Assembly (NCBI GenBank): GCA_033980235.1
Contig: CM067062.1
Span: 5,078,696 to 5,142,695, forward strand
Direction: 5' to 3'
DNA from: Diadema setosum
Lineage: Eukaryota > Echinodermata > Echinoidea > Diadematoida > Diadematidae
Length of the DNA: 64,000 nt
Shown: piece by piece, positions 58,216-64,000 of the stretch
Layout of the letters: the number at the start of each line of letters is the position of its first letter
Position numbering within the stretch: the first letter of the stretch is position 1
Translations under genes and position numbers: made by a program
The notes under the pieces: generated by a model
The model's input: the letters and a program-made list of their open reading frames with translations, nothing else
Told to the model about the DNA's origin: nothing
The model's database searches: none

Positions 58216-58330
58216 GTATGACGTGATGACGATGATGAAGATGATGATAATGATGATGATGGTGGTAACTCTAATGACGTTGATGAGGATGATAACGTGA
58301 TGATTTCGCAGATGATGACGGTCTTGATGA
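58216..58330. repeat. (GAT)n-like trinucleotide tract
   Basis: GATGAT/GACGAT/GATAAT triplets with interruptions. Confidence 0.85.
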
Positions 58331-58524
58331 AAATGACATTGCTTGAGGTCTTTCACGTGTGGACAACACACACACACACAATAAAAAGTGACAATCACTT
58401 CAGGAAAAGGTTTGCACAGTCATGTCGATTATTATATTTCAGGTGCGGATCAGGACGTAGCATATTGTATTGTGTCTACTTCTTAAAGAAGAAATCCAAG
58501 CTAAAATAATAACTCAAAAAAAAA

Positions 58525-59037
58525 TGGAGAAAAAATCCTAAAGAACGTTATAAAAATGACAAAAATCGGATAAAAATAAGAAAGATATGACATTTTGAAA
58601 TATCACATTTCTTCTGAAAACATTTCTTAACCAGTCCTTATGAATATTCAAATGAGTGAGTTAATGATTTCATGCCCTGACATCTTTTCCCGTACGTTAT
58701 ATGAAATTCGCAAAAAATTGTTATTTTAGCTAATGCAGGTAAAACTTATCCCCATGATATCAGAGTAAAGATTTCTTCTTTTATTTTTATTTTGGACGGT
58801 TTTCAGGCAAGTTTTATATTTATACAGCTGAAATATGAAATTTTTGTCACTTCTGTATGTGAAATGAACAAGAAATTTTGAGAGCATTACATCATCAAAT
58901 TGCTGATGTAAATATTCATAGTTACTGGTCAAGAAGTGTTTTCCGGAAATTTTTGAAATTTCAAAATGTCATACAACGTCTTATTTTTTTTCTCGATTTT
59001 AATAATTTCTGCACTGTTCTGCAGGATTTTTCTCTCT
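58525..59037. mobile_element. ~510-bp diverged foldback element
   Basis: The first half, starting TGGAGAAAAAATCCTAAAGA, matches the reverse complement of the second half, which ends GCAGGATTTTTCTCTC. Corresponding words include TATGACATTTTGAAAT, GAAAACA.TTCTT.ACCAGT and TATGAATATT. Similarity is roughly three quarters by eye over about 160 bp per arm; the middle (about 58690-58870) is unpaired. Termini are not sharply defined. A MITE or foldback element of moderate age. Confidence 0.75.
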
Positions 59038-59273
59038 TTCTTATGAAACTGATAAGATTTTGGAGTGGATTTCTTATTTCAGACTATGTTACCATCATGG
59101 CTGCAGTGCTGTTATTGTTTTTGTATAGTGACATAGTATTGACGAATGTAGGAATGCAGACGTAAATGTTGTAGATTCGGATCTCCTTGGTGTGACGCAT
59201 GATACCAATATCCTCCCACTGATGTAAATGTTATTCAGTGGAAATAGTGTTGATCTGCCCTTATTATTTCATA

Positions 59274-59721
59274 TTATACAACGTCCAAGTAGATCCTTGT
59301 AATTTGGTTGGAGGATTGTTGGTGACGTGATATTCAATAAGTACTCCATTCAACGCGCCGTGCAATTTTGGTTCTATTTTTGCGTGCAACTTGGTTCGAT
59401 TTTATCGTTCTATTCCACGGTTCGAGAAATTGTACGGTACTGCATGTACTGTGTGTTGCGTATTGAGGATCGCATGCACCTGCTAGCGCAGTGTACGTGT
59501 GCGGTACATGCATGCGCGTATGTAGGCCTACGTAGTGCTAGTGTACGAGCGCTAGCTGTTACCTGTATCTACACTGATTGCACAAGCCAGAAAGAGAATC
59601 GCAGTGGATTCACATGTAAGTATGGCTATATTTTTCATACATGTATAGACTTCTAGGCCTACTTAGACCTACCCAACAATCCTCCAACCAAATAACAAAG
59701 ATCTACTTGGACGTTGTATAA
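59274..59721. mobile_element. 448-bp element with 49-bp inverted ends
   Basis: The left arm (59274-59322), starting TTATACAACGTCCAAGTAGA, is matched in inverse by 59673-59721, ending TCTACTTGGACGTTGTATAA, with about three mismatches. The interior is unique-looking, with no recognised coding sequence, and contains many alternating-purine words such as GTACATGCATGCGCGTATG. Confidence 0.88.
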
Positions 59722-59899
59722 AACAAATAGTGTATGGTCTTAACTCGTGCAATGGAACGAGATTTCGCACTCGGTGAAAGATGAGGCGCACTATTCAACT
59801 CGGCTTCGCCTCGTTGAATAGAGCGCCTCTATCTTTCACCTCGTGCGAAATCTCGTACCATTGTACTCGTGACCATTCAATATTATTTCATATTACAAC
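59713..59899. repeat. ~187-bp near-complete palindrome adjoining the previous element
   Basis: The core 59734-59876 folds almost end to end: AACTCGTGCAATGGAACGAG and GATTTCGCACTCGGTGAAAG on the left match the reverse complement of the right half, centred near 59805. Weaker inverted similarity (GTTGTATAAAACAAATA against the inverse of TTATTTCATATTACAAC) reaches 59713-59899. It overlaps the right terminus of the 59274-59721 element, and ATTATTTCATATTA occurs in direct orientation on both outer sides (about 59263 and 59882). Confidence 0.9.
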
Positions 59900-59902
59900 A
59901 CC

Positions 59903-60975
59903 TTACGCTTATTGATAGTATATGGAGATTATTCATTGTCTGTTCAATCATGAAATCTCACTTGTGCACAACGAAAAACACATTGTACAAGTGCAATTAC
60001 GCAAGCTTACGTACAATGTACATACAGTGCATTGTAATGCATAGCTACGTGCATGCATACAAGCATATGCATGCATACGTATAATTGCAACTGACATCAT
60101 TATCATGATTAGATAAGATTGAATATGATTTCGTTTAGTTTGACTCCATTTCAGAATAAAAATTACATTAAATTAATATTCTGGAGCACATAGCAAACTT
60201 GAAACAGACAAAAATGAAAGCAGTTGACGCCTTCTCAATTCAGTACTATAGCATCGTAGAGCTGTTCCTCTCCAAGGCATCAAGTCACTAAAAAGTATAC
60301 CCCCCTCCCCCCCCCAAAAAAAAAATTAAAAAAAACATATACACTCACATACACATTTGTGCTGCAAATAGCAGTACATGTACCATTTACTCTGATAGAT
60401 TTGATAAATTCTCAGTAATTATGATCAATTTTTATTCGAGTACTTCGGAATGTAACATCGATTAGTAATATGTTAGGCAATATTGTTAGGCGGAACTTTC
60501 GGCCTGTCAGCGAAGAAGAGTGTTGTTTCGGCATTGGCATCGACAAAGAAAAAAAGAAAAAAAAAAGCGGCTTTGTTTGTTTTCTCTACATCTCGCCTGC
60601 ATTTGCCGCCATTTCTCGACCTCTCTTTGCTCATCTCTCGATTTCTGCCAAAGGTAAACACGTGACAATCCTCAAGACGAACTTCTTTGGTCTTGCCAAC
60701 AAAAATCGAACAGATCACTTAAAACAAAAAGAGTTAACGATTTCGAATTCAAAGTTTGTCCATCCCGGTTGGAGCTCTTGGGATTAGAAAGGGATAGAAA
60801 GAGAGCGTGAGACATAAAGAAAAAAATCATCCCTTACGAGGTTACTCGAGCCTTGACTTTGTTTGCATCATTCCACATTTTTCCCGCCAAGATCGACCTT
60901 GGACGGATGAAGGGAAGTGTCAGGTCGCGTATTGCACGCACCAGGATAAATCGGGGCACGTCATTGCAGAAGATC
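59903..60975. other. Stretch without a recognised gene
   Basis: C and A runs at 60299-60336, TGCATGCATA-type words near 60048-60080, no recognised exon. Confidence 0.4.
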
Positions 60976-60989
60976 GTTGTCATGGCAAC
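60976..60989. promoter_or_regulatory. RFX X-box-like motif
   Basis: GTTGTCATGGCAAC is a near-perfect palindromic X-box (imperfect inverted GTTGYC/GGCAAC around AT). It is embedded in unique, less AT-rich sequence (60830-61040). Binding and target gene are unknown. Confidence 0.35.
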
Positions 60990-62616
60990 GTGGATAAAAA
61001 TAAAAGGGTCATTCCTTTGTAGGGCAAAGTTGACAATTATTTGAAATAAACTTATTTCATTGACAGAATCAAACACCTGCCGCAGTTTATATTTGTTTAA
61101 AAATGCATCCTGGAATGTTTAAAAAGGCATCAGCACTTAAAGTGATCTGGAAGGAAATAAATAGATAAATAAAAAAAAAATCATAATATGTAATACCTAT
61201 CTTGCAGGATCCTCCGTGGTAGTGTCCTCACACAAGATTGAGTTAATGCTCCTTTCATTAATTGCCTTGCCTTTATCTCCTTGGGTAGTTAGAAATCTAT
61301 GTATTGGGTCGTTAGAAATCTATGTATTTCATTTATGATCAATTAATCCTGACCACAAAACCAGACAAAACGAAACAATTGTAATGTTCCCACAATAAAC
61401 AGTATCGCAAATCAAGTATACATGTATACCTCCCATGCTATTCCACAAACATTATACGTTCTATAACACATTATTATTCAAAGACGAAACTTGTGATGTT
61501 AAAATCCTTCAACAACATCTACACCAGGAAGAGGATTAATAGATGGTAAAAAATGACTAAGGTGGGAAAAAGGATGTACCAATAAAACATGAAGCAGAGC
61601 TTAGTAAATCAAACAATCACACAAAAATAAAAAAAAATGTTAACACAAAAGGAAGAAAAAGTTGCGAGAGAAGGAGGTGGGTCCTCTTCAAATGCACCTT
61701 GCACCTGTCACCAAATGATGTAGTCTCATCCCCTCCAGTGACATACTAGCATTCCTTTCATATTTTGCTTGTCGTCTCTGTTATGTCGTCATGTTATCTC
61801 TTTGTCAAGCGAGTGTTTCTTTCTTGGTGGAACTGTTCATGAGATATCGCGAGCCAAAGGGCTCTTTGCATATTCGAAATAAGAAAATAAAGTACTGCCC
61901 ACGGAAATCGATATTCAAAGTCTACCTCAGGGTCGGAAAACCCCCCGAGGAAGATTACTTTTGTAACGACATCCAAGTCACCTTTTAATACCAAAACGAC
62001 CATTTTGAGATGCCCGTCGGACACACACTTGATGTTGAGCAACATGTCAAGGTGATGAAGCTTTCGCATTACTCGGAATTGGCCAAGAGTTAGCCAAGTT
62101 GCCAGCTCGTGAATTTGTTGGTTTTTTTTTCCCCTGATATGTAATAGTCTTTAAGAGATTGGTAAATTCCCACTTTGATCATTCTCGAATATTGAACCAA
62201 TAGGGATGTCGCGATATATACGTGTTCAGGAGATTGATCGGTAATTGAGCCGGAAGATTTCCGGGCAATCGCCAGATACAATGATGAATGCTGACATCAC
62301 TCAGGTCTGGGCAGTGTTGAATGTTGTTTTGAACCGAGATCATTCCTGCTAGACCCTTGGCCGTAAGACACAGTTCGAGCTGGAACATTCCTTGCCGAAT
62401 AACAAAAGACAAAAACTTAACAGAAAGACGGATAGAAAGAGAGAGCGAGAGGAATGAATATAATGTGCAGACATAAAACAAGAGAAAGGTGATCCCAGTG
62501 GCCAAAGGGGCTACGACGAACACGCACATGGAGAACGTAAGGAAGATATGCATAAATGCATACACCTACGGCTTTTATGTTTGTACCCATGCATATATGA
62601 ATGTATTTATATGTAT
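60990..62616. other. Unique-looking stretch, no gene recognised
   Basis: A 91-codon minus frame (61794-62069) and a 128-codon minus frame (62179-62565) carry no recognisable domain. A 23-bp-period duplication of GTTAGAAATCTATGTATT lies at 61288-61330. The section 61700-62330 is mixed in composition and could be regulatory. Confidence 0.4.
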
Positions 62617-62825
62617 GTGTGTGTGCGTGAGTGTGTGTGTGCGTGAGTGTGTGTGTGTGTGTGTGTGTGTGTATGCTTGTATGTATGTGTGTGCGTACTC
62701 ATGACGGAGAGAGAGAAGAGAAAGTAGCAGTATATTGTAGTATAGTATAGTAGTGGTAGTAGTAGTAGCAGTAGCAGTAGCAGTAGCACTAGCAGTAGCA
62801 ACAGTAGCAGTAGAAGTAGTAGTAC
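62617..62825. repeat. (GT)n and (GTA/GCA)n microsatellites
   Basis: GT-rich tract to about 62685, then AGTAGTAGCAGTAGC-type triplets at about 62750-62825. Confidence 0.95.
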
Positions 62826-62890
62826 ACCGTAAGAATAATAAGTTTATGACAAGAAAAGTAACAGCGCAGACAGACAGTCACCCACCCATC

Positions 62891-63012
62891 CACACACACA
62901 TACACAAACACACACCCACATACACACACACAAACACACACACACAAACACACACCCACATACACACACACGCAAACACACACACACACATGCATACACA
63001 CACACACACAAA
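62891..63012. repeat. (CA)n microsatellite
   Basis: CA dinucleotides with AAC, CCA and ATA interruptions. Confidence 0.95.
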
Positions 63013-64000
63013 CTAATATGATCAGACGGAAACGGAGAAATAGTTTGTTTTTTTTACGATAGGTGTAAAATGCGGAAAAGATTGATAAAGAAACTAATGA
63101 AGAAAAAGGGATACAGTTCCGAATTTGCGAGAGATAGTCATAGAACAAGAAAGAAAAAAATTAATAAAAGGTAGAAAGAGGGACAGTCGGATATGCACTT
63201 AAGATAAAATGCAAAAAAAAAAAAAAATAGAGAAAGAGACGAAAGAGATAGAAAGCGTCGGAAGGATAACATCTCAAAGATGCTTAAAGCTCTTCTACAA
63301 ACAAAGCCAAGTGAAGCTGGGCCTCCAAGCCCGACGGATGAAACAACAAATCGATGTAGGATGCGGAAGACAGATACAGGTGATGTGGGGTTAATAAGTT
63401 AAGCTTCGGATTTTTTTTTTTTTTTTTGGGGGGGGGGGATGGGGAGGGGTTGTTCTACCACCAATTTAAGGGATCTTTCTTCCGACAGCGTTTTGAACAT
63501 AATCAGAAATAAAGAAACACCAGGAGATGTTTTGTAGCTTCACACTGTATTTGTTAGAATAGACGTTTGAATTTGGTTCTGTGGCATTCGCAATCTGTGT
63601 ATATGGAAACTCGCATTTTTCTCTTCAGTTTTCAGCAAAGGAATTTTTCCGTTTGAGAGGTCTGTGTTTGACAGCTATACTATAACAGATATTTGATGTA
63701 AAACGTAGCTTGATTGATAGTATCAATGTGCTGAAAGTGCTCTTGCCCATCTGTCAAAATGTGTGTGTGTGCTTGTCTGTTTTTTTCGGCAGTGAATCCA
63801 TATCACAGTATGGAGGCAATGGAATTATTGTCAATATTATCATAATCATTGTCACTATTATCGTCTTCATTAGCATTACGATCATGTCCTGCATGGAAAT
63901 CAGAGATAATTAAGAAAGTCTAAACAAAGTTATATGAAACATAATGTAAAAACAGAGCTTTCTATATCACCCTCCTTATTTGCCTGAGGAATTTCGTAAC
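63013..64000. other. Stretch without a recognised gene
   Basis: A run at about 63212-63226, T16 followed by G10 at about 63412-63440, and otherwise AT-rich sequence. No exon recognised. Confidence 0.4.

Overview
This is eukaryotic, AT-rich, non-coding-dominated DNA. I find no convincing host gene. The window is crowded with microsatellites, foldback/MITE-type DNA transposons, tRNA-derived SINE remnants and two 5'-truncated LINEs whose reverse transcriptases resemble the CR1/L2 group. That mixture (short tandem tails on the LINEs, many TTAA- and TA-flanked MITEs, tRNA-headed SINEs, long CA, TA and GA tracts) fits a marine invertebrate, most likely a deuterostome such as an echinoderm. The taxon is an inference from repeat style; nothing here is diagnostic.

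Layout. 1-4.3 kb: gene-free DNA with small microsatellites and a TA block. 4.3-5.8 kb: a 1.47-kb element with long structured inverted ends and a flanking ATT, PIF/Harbinger-like. 6.9-14.65 kb: the most unusual object, a 7.8-kb interval bounded by a 19-bp inverted repeat (CCCTGCCGGAAARAACACA). Inside each end it carries large arrays rich in CACAGTG/CACTGTG: a 269-bp palindrome and a 12-bp array on the left; a 16-bp minisatellite with a 147-bp higher-order repeat and a 52-bp array on the right. Two foreign MITEs are nested inside and no transposase is recognisable. 16-21.7 kb: mostly featureless, with one MITE and a 70-bp duplication. 21.7-23.5 kb: plus-strand LINE. 24.3-24.75 kb: a perfect 58-bp-arm palindrome whose loop resembles a hammerhead ribozyme core, then a MITE. 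26-46 kb: scattered SINE heads, MITEs, microsatellites and a pair of RFX X-box motifs near 28.8 kb. 46.5-49.76 kb: minus-strand LINE with an uninterrupted endonuclease/RT reading frame. 51.0-54.06 kb: a 3-kb inverted-repeat transposon with a possible 5-bp target duplication, a nested MITE and an internal duplication. 55-64 kb: TA, GT, GA and CA tracts, a well-preserved tRNA-derived SINE, three foldback structures and another X-box.

There is no operon or pathway logic here; the architecture is one of nested insertion. The LINE frames are the only recognisable coding sequences. Several unique stretches contain paired or homeodomain-type motifs and could be distal regulatory DNA, but only conservation data could show that.
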